DNA from: Subtercola boreus
Lineage (GTDB): Bacteria; Actinomycetota; Actinomycetes; Actinomycetales; Microbacteriaceae
Assembly (NCBI RefSeq): GCF_003399625.1
Contig: NZ_NBXA01000026.1
Span: forward strand, 1 to 64,000
Reading direction: 5' to 3'
Length of the DNA stretch: 64,000 bases
The notes under the pieces were generated by a model. The model worked only from the letters and a program-made list of their open reading frames with translations. It was not told the origin of the DNA and searched no databases. The number at the start of each line of letters is the position of its first letter. Position 1 is the first letter of the stretch. The position numbers and the translations under genes are program-made. Of the stretch, positions 17,911 through 26,940 are shown piece by piece.

Positions 17911-18033
17911 TCAGACGGTGGCCGGGAGTAGAGCCGAGATGCGAATGGCACCTGCAACGGGTGCAGGGCTGACGGTGGATGCTTCGGTGCGGCTGAAGCG
18001 CAACGCACGAGCATCGTCTGCTGGGTTCTTCAT
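17911..18033 (-). CDS. Putative 40-residue peptide ORF with strong ribosome binding site
   Basis: A 40-codon ORF starts at an ATG (18033) preceded by GAGGAGGTGAGCCAG, one of the best Shine-Dalgarno sequences in the window. The peptide begins MKNPADDARALRFSRTEAST and ends ISALLPATV. It has no cysteine and no hydrophobic helix, but is rich in Ala, Ser and Thr. A promoter-like pair and an 18-bp palindrome lie just upstream, and the truncated GNAT-like gene starts 89 bp downstream. It could be a leader peptide, a precursor peptide or the remnant of a longer gene. No family is recognised. Confidence 0.45.
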   Translation of the reverse strand: MKNPADDARALRFSRTEASTVSPAPVAGAIRISALLPATV

Positions 18034-18091
18034 CTGGCTCACCTCCTCGGTCTCTCAAAATCTCTCTGGCAGCTGACTGCTACGGTTGCCC

Positions 18092-18121
18092 ACGCTAGCC
18101 ACGTTACTGAGCGATCCGCAA
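18092..18121 (-). promoter_or_regulatory. Putative sigma-70-type promoter for the small peptide ORF
   Basis: The minus strand reads TTGCGG, 18 bp, TAGCGT, a reasonable actinobacterial -35/-10 pair. It lies about 60 bp upstream of the ATG at 18033, leaving room for a short leader with the strong ribosome binding site. Confidence 0.4.
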
Positions 18122-18134
18122 CTGCTGAGGGATA

Positions 18135-18152
18135 TATTCCCGAACGGGAATA
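18135..18152. promoter_or_regulatory. Perfect 18-bp palindrome, possible operator
   Basis: TATTCCCGAACGGGAATA is perfectly palindromic and lies about 14 bp upstream of the putative -35 of the peptide ORF. Its AT-rich outer part contrasts with the surrounding GC-rich sequence. This is a typical position for an activator site. The binding protein is unknown. Confidence 0.45.
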
Positions 18153-18153
18153 G

Positions 18154-18194
18154 AAAAAGCGGGTCGGATCCCGAAGGATCCGACCCGCTTTTTT
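18154..18194 (-). terminator. Strong intrinsic terminator after groEL
   Basis: The stem AAAAAGCGGGTCGGATCC pairs perfectly with its complement around a CGAA loop, flanked by A-run and T-run on the two sides. It therefore can work in both directions, but the gene it serves is groEL, whose stop codon is 10 bp away. Confidence 0.92.
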
Positions 18195-18203
18195 GCAGCT
18201 AAC

Positions 18204-19859
<1,656 letters not shown>

Positions 19860-19869
19860 TCATAAAGGT

Positions 19870-19896
19870 TTAGCACTCAGCATGCACGAGTGCTAA
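19870..19896. promoter_or_regulatory. CIRCE operator (HrcA site)
   Basis: TTAGCACTC, 9 nt, GAGTGCTAA is an exact match to the CIRCE consensus. It lies about 50 bp upstream of the groEL start on the minus strand, the position expected for HrcA repression. Confidence 0.97.
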
Positions 19897-19974
19897 ACCA
19901 ATACTGGCACTCGACAGGTGAGAGTGCAAGTGACGCCCAGGGGACGGAGGGCAGATCGGATGCCCGGCCGGAGG

Positions 19975-20178
19975 TCAGGCCAGTCGCACCGCTTCGGCTT
20001 GTGGACCCTTGGATCCGGTGCCGACCTCGAAGATGACCTGCTGGCCCTCTTCGAGCACCTTGTAGCCGCCCATGTCGATGGCGGAGTAGTGCACGAACAC
20101 GTCCTGCCCGCCCCCGTCGACAGTGATGAAGCCGTAGCCCTTTTCAGCGTTGAACCACTTGACGGTTCCGTTCGCCAT
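19975..20178 (-). CDS. Cold-shock protein, CspA family
   Basis: This 67-residue single cold-shock domain reads [20 protein letters not shown], with RNP1 KGYGFI and RNP2 VFVHYSAI. It is a typical nucleic-acid chaperone of normal length. The start has GGGAGTAAC about 5 nt upstream. The long A/T-rich 5' region (20179-20336) may form the temperature-sensitive leader common to csp mRNAs. It lies between groEL and the LytR_C gene, an arrangement seen in related genera. Confidence 0.96.
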   Translation of the reverse strand: MANGTVKWFNAEKGYGFITVDGGGQDVFVHYSAIDMGGYKVLEEGQQVIFEVGTGSKGPQAEAVRLA

Positions 20179-20336
20179 TGTTACTCCCAGTTGCTGTGTT
20201 ACTCACCATCATTTCGGGTGAAATGATCCGTTTCCCCAGTAAATCGGTGCAACTGAGCAATCGCTCACTGTGTGATCACAACTCAACATGGATTAAACAA
20301 TCCCGAAATATGACGGGCCCGGCACAGTCGCGGGCA

Positions 20337-20897
20337 CTATCCGGCGGGATCCTTGTAGTCCGTTCCCAGCACTGCCGTGAGGGTGCCGGCCTCGTACTGG
20401 TCGGAGACCGCGACCGCCACTCCCCCGAGCGTCTGGGCGAGACCCTTCGCGGCGCCCTCCTGGGCTGCGTCCGAGTAGTAGACGGTCGACGTGGTCACGT
20501 CGGACGCGCTGGCATTCGCCTCGGTACTGACAGCCCACCCGGCATCCGTCGCCTGGCCGCCGGCCCGGGTCGCCAACCCGGAGACACCCGTGCCATTCAG
20601 GATCGTCACCGAGACGGAGGGATCCACCGTGGGAACGACTGTCGGGGTCGGGGTGACCGACGCCGGGTCGCTCGACGAAGCGCCGCCCGCCGATGCCGAG
20701 CCCGAGCCAGACCCGGCAAGACCGTTGTTGATGACGAGCAGCCCGAGAGCTCCGGCCCCGACCAGAACGCCTGTTGCGAGGGCTGCCCAGGCGAAGGCGA
20801 CCCAGCCCCGCCCCCGGGGCCGCGCACCTCGGTGCACACCACGGCGCACGACATCTGCCGGCACGTTGTCGAAGGAGTCGGTGGGTTCTGAAGCCAT
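20337..20897 (-). CDS. LytR C-terminal domain membrane protein
   Basis: This 186-residue protein has a basic cytoplasmic N-terminus (about 1-30), one transmembrane helix (VAFAWAALATGVLVGAGALGLLVI), a Ser/Gly/Thr-Pro linker and a LytR_C domain (about 95-186: SVTILNGTGVSGLATRAGGQATDAGWAV and STVYYSDAAQEGAAKGLAQTLGG). LytR_C accompanies wall-polymer ligases in other proteins, but the catalytic LCP domain is absent here. It follows the DUF3263 gene by 19 bp, so the two are co-transcribed. Confidence 0.88.
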   Translation of the reverse strand: MASEPTDSFDNVPADVVRRGVHRGARPRGRGWVAFAWAALATGVLVGAGALGLLVINNGLAGSGSGSASAGGASSSDPASVTPTPTVVPTVDPSVSVTILNGTGVSGLATRAGGQATDAGWAVSTEANASASDVTTSTVYYSDAAQEGAAKGLAQTLGGVAVAVSDQYEAGTLTAVLGTDYKDPAG

Positions 20898-20916
20898 GTG
20901 TTCGAAAGGACCGTTC

Positions 20917-21219
20917 TTATTCGCCGGGTGGGAGGAGACGGGCAGAGCGAGCTGCCGTTCGGGAATCTCTCACGCGCTGGAGCCGTCTGATGAGCATCGG
21001 GTCGAACAGGAGCGCCGCCGGTGAGTCGAGCAACGCGTTCACGAGTTGGTAGTAGCGCGGAGCAGACAGCCCGAAGTGCTCCCTGATGGCCTGCTCTTTG
21101 GCGCCGGCGTGGGTGTACCAGACGCGCTCAAACTCGAGGATGCGCTGTTCGCGCTCGGTCAGGCCGGCACCTCCGGTGCGGGGTGAGACAGATGCGGGAC
21201 CGCTGGCTGGTTCAGCCAT
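20917..21219 (-). CDS. DUF3263 family protein
   Basis: This protein of about 100 residues has core LTEREQRILEFERVWYTHAGAKEQAIREHFGLSAPRYYQLVNALLDSPAAL, the DUF3263 signature. It is probably a small helix-turn-helix DNA-binding protein, judging by the SAPRYYQLVNALL segment. The start at 21219 has GGAGAGG at 6 nt; an ATG two codons upstream abuts that sequence. Its neighbours (LytR_C, csp, groEL) form a conserved actinobacterial cluster. Confidence 0.85.
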   Translation of the reverse strand: MAEPASGPASVSPRTGGAGLTEREQRILEFERVWYTHAGAKEQAIREHFGLSAPRYYQLVNALLDSPAALLFDPMLIRRLQRVRDSRTAARSARLLPPGE

Positions 21220-21332
21220 CCTCATCCTCTCCCTGGCAGACTCTTGCGGCTGATTCGGCCCATTCTAGGGCGAGGCGCCTTGGTGGCAGATGTACGGCGC
21301 GGCTCGGGGGCGACACCGGTTTGTTCACCTTC

Positions 21333-21794
21333 TCAGCAGATGCCCGGGCGGTACATCGTCGTGTGCAGGATGCCTGCCTCGCTGAACTCGGGCCCGAACG
21401 GCTCGAAGCCGAACTTGGCATAGAGCCCAGCCGTGTAGCTCTGGGAATGCAGCAGCATCGCCTCGCCACCGAACCACTCGACGACCCATGCGAGGAGAAC
21501 CTGTGCGAGACCGCGACCGCGCTGGTCCGCCGCCACGACGACCCGCCCGATCACCCGTGCGGCATCGAGATGCTCGGGCACGGCGTCTTCGAGCACGCGG
21601 AGGTAGGCGGTGACACGGTGGCCGTCGGCGAGCCAGAGATGCTCGGTCGCCGGTTCGAGGTCACGGTCATCCAGTTCGCTCTCATCGACCTTCTGCTCGA
21701 TGTAGAACACATCGGTGCGCAGCTTCAGGATCGCGTAGAGCTCGGTTGTCGTGAGCTCGCCGAACCGCTTCTGGATGATGGAATTGTCAGGCAC
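21333..21794 (-). CDS. ElaA-like GNAT acetyltransferase
   Basis: This GNAT-fold protein of about 153 residues starts from a GTG at 21794 (VPDNSIIQKRFGELTTTELYAILKLRTDVFYIEQK). The block RVVVAADQRGRGLAQVLLAWVV holds the acetyl-CoA pyrophosphate loop (RGRGLA), and LHSQSYTAGLYAKFGFEPFG is the typical C-terminal motif of the ElaA subfamily. The length matches ElaA. The substrate is unknown. The open frame continues far upstream of this start, but that part overlaps msrB on the other strand and is not homologous. Confidence 0.88.
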   Translation of the reverse strand: MPDNSIIQKRFGELTTTELYAILKLRTDVFYIEQKVDESELDDRDLEPATEHLWLADGHRVTAYLRVLEDAVPEHLDAARVIGRVVVAADQRGRGLAQVLLAWVVEWFGGEAMLLHSQSYTAGLYAKFGFEPFGPEFSEAGILHTTMYRPGIC

Positions 21795-21869
21795 GGCCCC
21801 GAGTTTACTGTGAAGATGGTTGGCGGCCCGCTGCAGTCGGCGGCCCTGAACGACGAGGGAAGAATCACC

Positions 21870-22271
21870 ATGAGCTATGACGTATCGAAGACCGACGAAG
21901 AGTGGCGGAGGAAGCTCGACAAAGAGGAGTATGCCGTGCTCCGCCAGGCCGCCACAGAGCGCCCGTGGACGGGTGAGCTCCTCGACGAGAAGCGCGAGGG
22001 CGTGTACAAGTGCAAGGCGTGCGGGCAGGAGCTGTTCCGCAGCGACACCAAGTTCGACTCGCACTGCGGATGGCCGAGCTTCTACGCGCCGAAGGATTCC
22101 GATGCCGTCGAGCTGATCGAGGACAAGAGCCTCGGAATGGTCCGCACCGAGGTGCGCTGCTCGAACTGCGGATCCCATCTCGGCCACCTGTTCGACGATG
22201 CACCGACCACCCCGACGGGCGACCGCTTCTGCATGAACTCGGTCTCACTCTCGTTCGACACCGAGAACTGA
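21870..22271 (+). CDS. msrB: Peptide-methionine (R)-S-oxide reductase
   Basis: This 133-residue MsrB has two zinc CxxC pairs (CKACG and CSNCG), the GWPSF substrate-binding motif and the catalytic cysteine in RFCMNSVSL. It reduces methionine-R-sulfoxide in proteins. The ATG at 21870 (MSYDVSKTDEEWRRKL) fits the family. A GAGGGAAGAATC stretch precedes it. It is followed 9 bp later by the nitroreductase gene, suggesting a redox-defence operon. Confidence 0.96.
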   Translation: MSYDVSKTDEEWRRKLDKEEYAVLRQAATERPWTGELLDEKREGVYKCKACGQELFRSDTKFDSHCGWPSFYAPKDSDAVELIEDKSLGMVRTEVRCSNCGSHLGHLFDDAPTTPTGDRFCMNSVSLSFDTEN

Positions 22272-22280
22272 CCGGGAGCG

Positions 22281-22817
22281 ATGTCTGCACTCGAGAGCAT
22301 GCTCCGCCGCCGTTCGCAGTCGAAGGTCGGGCAGCACGCGCCCGACCACGCCGAACTGCTGAGGCTGGTCGAGGCCGCCGGGACGGTCGCCGATCACAGC
22401 GCGATGCGGCCCTGGCGGCTCATCGAGCTCCGGGGCGACGTGCGCGACCGGCTCGGCGAGGCCCTCGCTGAGGCACAGGGCGGAGACGTCGCCAAGATGG
22501 TTGCCAAGGCCAGGCGGGCCCCGCTGCTCATCGCGATCGTCGCAACCTACCGGCCGAGCGAGAAGGTGCCGAGCTGGGAGCAGGAGGCCGTGGCATCCGG
22601 CGTCGCGCACGCGCTCTCCCTGTTGCTCGACGAGGCCGGCTGGGGTGTCTTCTGGCGCACCGGGCACCAGACACGCCACGACGCGGTGCGGCGCCTGCAC
22701 CAGCTCGCCGCCAATGAGCAGTTGCTGGGCTGGCTGTACGTCGGGGATGCTCCCCCCAGGCGTGACGAGAAGCCACGGAAGCTCGTGAACCCCGTCCATC
22801 ACCTCACGGTGCTGTAA
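22281..22817 (+). CDS. Nitroreductase family protein
   Basis: This 178-residue FMN-dependent nitroreductase-like protein has MLRRRSQSKVGQHAPDHAELLRLVEAAGTVADHSAMRPWRL (FMN phosphate site RRR, then the H-x-x-RPW motif of the YdjA subfamily), ASGVAHALSLLLDEAGWGVFWRTG, and LGWLYVG near the end. YdjA-like members are short, as here. The natural substrate is unknown. It lies directly downstream of msrB on the same strand. Confidence 0.87.
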   Translation: MSALESMLRRRSQSKVGQHAPDHAELLRLVEAAGTVADHSAMRPWRLIELRGDVRDRLGEALAEAQGGDVAKMVAKARRAPLLIAIVATYRPSEKVPSWEQEAVASGVAHALSLLLDEAGWGVFWRTGHQTRHDAVRRLHQLAANEQLLGWLYVGDAPPRRDEKPRKLVNPVHHLTVL

Positions 22818-22847
22818 GGCACCTTGGGAGTGATGGGGCGACGGGGC

Positions 22848-23195
22848 TCAGGCCCGGCGTCGTTCATGCAGCCCGAGCGGGTTGACCGGATCCGGTGCCA
22901 GCCGACGGGACTGCTCGAGCAGCTCCCGCACGTGGAAGCCCATGTAGGCGGACGCCCGGGCGAGCGTCGTCTCCGATGCCACCCAGACGCGGAGCCCGCG
23001 CTCGTCGCAGCCGTAGGTGTAGACACCGAAAAGCTGTTTCTCGCCCTCTTCGTAGCGCAGGATCCAACCGAGGCAGCGACCGTCGTGCGCCATGAACCAC
23101 ACCTCATCGCTCCACGGGGTGGGCGAGTAGACGGCGTGCGGCTGCGTTTCGTCGATGGTCGGGCCGGGGCTCGCCGGGCCGATGGAGGCGGTCAC
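22848..23195 (-). CDS. Hypothetical protein
   Basis: This 115-residue soluble protein starts at a GTG. It contains an aromatic-rich central segment (DEVWFMAHDGRCLGWILRYEEGEKQLFGVYTYG) followed by WVASETTLARASAYMGFHVRELLEQSRRLA. It has no signal peptide and no recognised domain. The regular alternation in the first part suggests a small beta-sheet domain. It is convergent with the nitroreductase gene and downstream of no obvious partner. Confidence 0.6.
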   Translation of the reverse strand: MTASIGPASPGPTIDETQPHAVYSPTPWSDEVWFMAHDGRCLGWILRYEEGEKQLFGVYTYGCDERGLRVWVASETTLARASAYMGFHVRELLEQSRRLAPDPVNPLGLHERRRA

Positions 23196-23271
23196 AGGTT
23201 CAGGTTATGCGCTGCAACTGGCAAATGCCTGCAGAGAACCCCGGTGTCGCCCAATCTTCATCTCTTCGAAA

Positions 23272-24390
23272 TCAGCGACCGTAGCCCGAGGCCACCGGGC
23301 ACATGAATTCATTCTTCGCGGCCGCGAGCCCCACCCGGTTCATGTGGTTGACCACCGCTCCGTACGCCTCGAACAGAGTCGTCTCCGTGTAGAGGATGGT
23401 GTGGGTCTCGCAGTACTCCCGGGCGATCTGCTGGGCGTGCTTGAGGGCTGGCCTCGGCATGTTCGGGAAGAGGTGGTGCTCGACCTGGTAGTTGAGCCCG
23501 CCCATGAAGAAGTTCATGAACCAGCCGCCCGAGATGTTGCGGGAGGTGAGCACCTGGCGGCGCAGGAAGTCGACCTTCGAATCCCGCGGCAGCACGGGCA
23601 TGCCGATGTGGTTCGGGGCGAACGACGAGCCCATGTAGACACCGAAGACGGCGAGCTGGACACCGACGAAGGCGAAAGCCATGCCGAGCGGCAGGGCCAG
23701 GAAGACGATGGTGAGGTAGGCGCCGATCCGCGCGAGGAGCATCACGATTTCGACGGTGCGCTTGTCGACCTTGCCACGGCCGAAGACCGTGCGGAAACCG
23801 TGCAGGTGGAGGTTCAGTCCCTCGAAGATGAGGATCGGGAAAAAGATGTAGCCCTGGCGCTTGGTCAGCCAGCGTGAGATACCCGTGGTGGCAGCGGCAT
23901 CCTCCTCGGTGAACGAGACGAAGTCCTTGTCGATGTCGGGGTCTTTGCCGACGATGTTCGGGTTGGCGTGGTGCCGGGAGTGCTTCGTCATCCACCAGCT
24001 GTAGCTGATGCCCACGAACAGGTTCGCGAGCGTGCGGCCGGCGAGGTCGTTGGCTCTTCCCGACTCGAAGACCTGGCGGTGGGAGGCCTCGTGCGCAAGG
24101 AAGGCGAACTGGGTCAGGATGAGGCCGAGCGCCGCAGCCATCAGCAGCTGGAACCACGAGTCGCCGAGCAGCACGAAGCCGGTCACGACACCGCCGAGCG
24201 CGGCGACGAGGATGCCGAACATCAGAGCGTAGAAGCCTCGTCGGCGACGGAGCAGCCCGGCATCCCGAACCGTGCGGAGAAGCGCCGAGTACTCGGTTGT
24301 CGGGTTGACCCGGTTGCCGCCCGGCTTGGTGCGTGTGAACAGCACGTTCGGCGTGGGGGCGGGCAGGGCTGACGGAACAGTTGCGCTCAC
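23272..24390 (-). CDS. Membrane fatty acid desaturase
   Basis: This protein of about 372 residues has the three histidine boxes of acyl-lipid/acyl-CoA desaturases: HEASH, HSRHH and QVEHH, which bind the di-iron centre. There are four to six hydrophobic helices around them. The Gln in QVEHH is typical of front-end-like and actinobacterial delta desaturases. The GTG at 24390 has GAGG 6 nt upstream and is preferred; an ATG at 24402 is also possible. The palindrome TGACGTTACGTCA about 100 bp upstream may be an operator. Desaturation adjusts membrane fluidity, for example in the cold. Confidence 0.93.
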   Translation of the reverse strand: MSATVPSALPAPTPNVLFTRTKPGGNRVNPTTEYSALLRTVRDAGLLRRRRGFYALMFGILVAALGGVVTGFVLLGDSWFQLLMAAALGLILTQFAFLAHEASHRQVFESGRANDLAGRTLANLFVGISYSWWMTKHSRHHANPNIVGKDPDIDKDFVSFTEEDAAATTGISRWLTKRQGYIFFPILIFEGLNLHLHGFRTVFGRGKVDKRTVEIVMLLARIGAYLTIVFLALPLGMAFAFVGVQLAVFGVYMGSSFAPNHIGMPVLPRDSKVDFLRRQVLTSRNISGGWFMNFFMGGLNYQVEHHLFPNMPRPALKHAQQIAREYCETHTILYTETTLFEAYGAVVNHMNRVGLAAAKNEFMCPVASGYGR

Positions 24391-24487
24391 GGTGAGCCTC
24401 ATTTCGAGGTTGACGAGGGAGTGGTCTCCTGCACACGAACCGACCGCTCAGAGGTGAATGGCGACCGTGGTTCGGGGCAACCTCTGC

Positions 24488-24500
24488 TGACGTTACGTCA
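24488..24500. promoter_or_regulatory. 13-bp palindrome upstream of the desaturase gene
   Basis: TGACGTTACGTCA is perfectly palindromic apart from its central base, and lies about 100 bp upstream of the desaturase start. This is a likely operator position. The regulator is not identifiable from the sequence. Confidence 0.4.
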
Positions 24501-24582
24501 ATGCCCCCCGCCACGGGTACCGGTGCGCTCTGGAAGGTCGGATGCTCAGCAGATTCTCACTCTGGACAGAGGGTCGTGCAGG

Positions 24583-26181
24583 TCACCAGCGGATGCGAGC
24601 GAACTCCCGTTCGAGACGCTCGGTCTTCGACGGGTTGAGGTCGCGCGCCCAGGAGAGGCGGCCGAGGAGATGTGCGCGGAAGTCGCTGTGCCCGTCGTGG
24701 TTCTGGGATTCGGGCCCGCGCTCGGCGCAGTTGTGGAGGATCGCCTTCAGCCTGTCGAACTCGACGCGGGGCAGCGCGGTGTGCTCGTTCACGACGATGC
24801 CCGTAACGCGCTGGCTGGTCGCCGCCGGGCGAACCCGCGTCTTCTGCCGGTTCACGAGGTGACCCTCGTCCTCCACGATGCGGGTCACGCCACGGATGAA
24901 CGCATCCGCGCGCCGACCGAGCGCCACAGGGCCGCTGAAGGTGAGATCGTCGGCATATCTCGTGTAGACCGCATCCGCGGCCTCTGCGTACCCGGCGAGC
25001 CGCGAATCGACGCGCCGGATGGCCAGGTTCGCGAGCGCAGGCGATGTGGGCGCCCCTTGCGGCAGGTGCGCGGCTGCGAGGGCCTGCCGGAGCGCGAACC
25101 GCTCGTCGGGGTCACCCCCCGGCGGCATGGCTCCGATGACCCGTGCGGGCACCCGGTTGGTGGCGAGGCCGGTGAGTGCCAGCGCGATCCGCTCGGGCGT
25201 GCCCTCCTGCCGGAGCGCTCCGTAGACGCGGCCCGCGGTCACCCGGGTGAAGAAGGTGACGAGATCGAGCGCGATCACGACGTCCCTGCCGGTGTGCAGG
25301 CGGGCGGCTGTGAGGGCGCTCCGCCCCGGTACGAATCCATGCGCAGCACCGTGCAACGGAAGCAGTGCGAACACCTCGTGCAGCAGGATGCGCTGGGCGG
25401 CGCGCATCCGCTCGGTCGGAACCTCGAGCAGACGTGGCACCCGCCCGGGCCGCGAGCGCCACTCGTAGCGGTAGTGGTGAAGCGGGCCGGCCGGCGCCCG
25501 CCGGTTCCAGCCGCCGGTGTCGGCGAGCCAGTCGAGCTCTCCCGGCGTGACGTCGAGGAGTGCGGCGAGCTCGGTGAGGGTGCGGGGCGGAGGTGCTGCC
25601 GTGGAGGGGGCGGGGGCGGAAAGGGCTGCGGGTGCGTGGGGCAGCGCCGACTCCCGGTGATCCTCGCTGCCGGGTGAGACCGGGTGGTGCACGATCGCGA
25701 GGGGGCGGCCCGCTGCGCGTGCCCGATCGAGTGCATCCGTCAGCGCTGCCGACTGCCGGATGACCGCCGCGAGCTCCCGCGGAGCATCCTGCGGCGCCGT
25801 ACGGTAGACCGCGCGAACCTCCCGCACGAGAACGGGGAGGAAACGGTGCCGACGGCCGAAGACGCTCTGCAGAACGGCGAGCATCCCCTCGGGCGTCCAG
25901 TCGGCGGCGGCGAGGAGCGCGAGGGCGAGAGCTGTCGCGACCTGGCCCGCTGAGGCCGTCGGCCGGCGTGCCAGCACGGCCGCCGCGGCGGTCGGCCGCG
26001 GAGCCCGGATGGTGCTGCGATGGCCTGCAGACGACCTGTGCGTCTGTGCGGGCGTGCGGCCGCTCGAAGTGCGGTGAGACGCCTGCGGCGAAGTGCCTGA
26101 GTCGGTCTGCGTACCCCGGGGTGGCCCCGGAGAGGGCGGATCACGTCGTGAACCGTCCACCTCGTCTGCAGACCATCGCAT
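24583..26181 (-). CDS. Retron-like reverse transcriptase with long N-terminal extension
   Basis: In this 532-residue protein the C-terminal half is a bacterial RT. It has AHGFVPGRSALTAARLH (retron region X is normally NAxxH; here AARLH, H296), the first catalytic Asp near 306 (IALDLVTFF), LPQGAPTSPALANL (from 373), YTRYADDLTFSG (YADD 409-412), VNRQKTR, and the retron region Y VTGIVVNE (459-466). The end, LGRLSWARDLNPSKTERLE, is also retron-like. Residues 1-240 are Pro/Ala/Arg-rich and then helical, with no recognised domain. The start at 26181 fits a promoter that would give a leaderless mRNA. No maturase domain was found, and no msr-msd or effector gene was recognised beside it. Confidence 0.85.
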   Translation of the reverse strand: MRWSADEVDGSRRDPPSPGPPRGTQTDSGTSPQASHRTSSGRTPAQTHRSSAGHRSTIRAPRPTAAAAVLARRPTASAGQVATALALALLAAADWTPEGMLAVLQSVFGRRHRFLPVLVREVRAVYRTAPQDAPRELAAVIRQSAALTDALDRARAAGRPLAIVHHPVSPGSEDHRESALPHAPAALSAPAPSTAAPPPRTLTELAALLDVTPGELDWLADTGGWNRRAPAGPLHHYRYEWRSRPGRVPRLLEVPTERMRAAQRILLHEVFALLPLHGAAHGFVPGRSALTAARLHTGRDVVIALDLVTFFTRVTAGRVYGALRQEGTPERIALALTGLATNRVPARVIGAMPPGGDPDERFALRQALAAAHLPQGAPTSPALANLAIRRVDSRLAGYAEAADAVYTRYADDLTFSGPVALGRRADAFIRGVTRIVEDEGHLVNRQKTRVRPAATSQRVTGIVVNEHTALPRVEFDRLKAILHNCAERGPESQNHDGHSDFRAHLLGRLSWARDLNPSKTERLEREFARIRW

Positions 26182-26188
26182 CCACAGA

Positions 26189-26218
26189 ACGCTAACCGTC
26201 AGAGTGCCGTTTCGGCAA
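26189..26218 (-). promoter_or_regulatory. Putative promoter giving a leaderless RT transcript
   Basis: The minus strand reads TTGCCG, 18 bp, TAGCGT. The -10 ends 7 bp before the ATG at 26181, so transcription would begin at or next to the start codon. The divergent methyltransferase gene starts at 26260, so the two promoters share about 80 bp. Confidence 0.45.
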
Positions 26219-26259
26219 ACGGACTTGCATGGGATCGGCCTGGCGCAGAGGATGGGCGG

Positions 26260-26940
26260 ATGACCCACGAACACGCCCCGAACCCGTCAGGCCATCCCTC
26301 GACCGAGACGTTCTGGAACGAACACTACGGGCAGCGCGAACAGATCTGGAGCGGGCAGCCGAACGCCGTGCTGGTCGATGAGGCGTCGGGGCTGGCGGCC
26401 GGCCGGGCGCTCGACGTCGGCTGCGGCGAAGGGGCAGACGCGATCTGGCTCGCCGGTCGCGGGTGGCAGGTGACGGCGGTGGATGTCTCGGGGCTCGCCC
26501 TCGACCGGGCACGTGCTGCAGCCCAGACGGCCGGGGTCGCAGGTTCGATCGACTGGCAGCAGCACGACCTCGGATCGAGCTTTCCCACCGGGGAATTCGA
26601 GCTAGTGTCTGCGCAGTTCCTGCACTCGCCTGTGGAGCTGCCGCGGGTCGAGATCCTGAGTGCCGCAGCGGCAGCCGTCGCGCCGGGCGGCCGGTTGCTG
26701 ATCGTCGGACACTCGGGCCTCCCGTCGTGGGTCGACCACGATCAGCCCGATGTGCACTTCGTGACGCCCGAGGAGGTGCTCGCGTCGCTCGCTCTCGATC
26801 CCGCAGAATGGCGGACTCTGAGCTGCGAGGCCCGAACCCGCGCCGTGAAGGATCCGCACGGCGACCACGCGACCCTCGACGACGCGGTCGTGCTGGTCGA
26901 ACGAGCCGTGTCCGCCCCCGACGAGAGCGACAGAGCGTGA
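26260..26940 (+). CDS. Class I SAM-dependent methyltransferase
   Basis: This 226-residue protein has the SAM-binding motif I (ALDVGCGEGADAIWLAGRG), acidic motif II end (VTAVDVSGLALDRA) and motif IV region (FELVSAQFLHSP), followed by PGGRLLIVGHSGLP. The opening FWNEHYGQREQIWSGQPNAVLVDEA is typical of the small-molecule or tellurite/thiopurine-like methyltransferases of actinobacteria. The substrate is not predictable. GAGGATGGGCGG provides the ribosome binding site. It overlaps the next gene by 4 bp (GTGA), implying coupled translation. Confidence 0.9.
   Translation: MTHEHAPNPSGHPSTETFWNEHYGQREQIWSGQPNAVLVDEASGLAAGRALDVGCGEGADAIWLAGRGWQVTAVDVSGLALDRARAAAQTAGVAGSIDWQQHDLGSSFPTGEFELVSAQFLHSPVELPRVEILSAAAAAVAPGGRLLIVGHSGLPSWVDHDQPDVHFVTPEEVLASLALDPAEWRTLSCEARTRAVKDPHGDHATLDDAVVLVERAVSAPDESDRA

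Noticed and set aside
24403-24582. msr-msd RNA candidate next to the reverse transcriptase
   Set aside because: Only short hairpins are visible, with no pair of long terminal inverted repeats and no branching G context that I can support.
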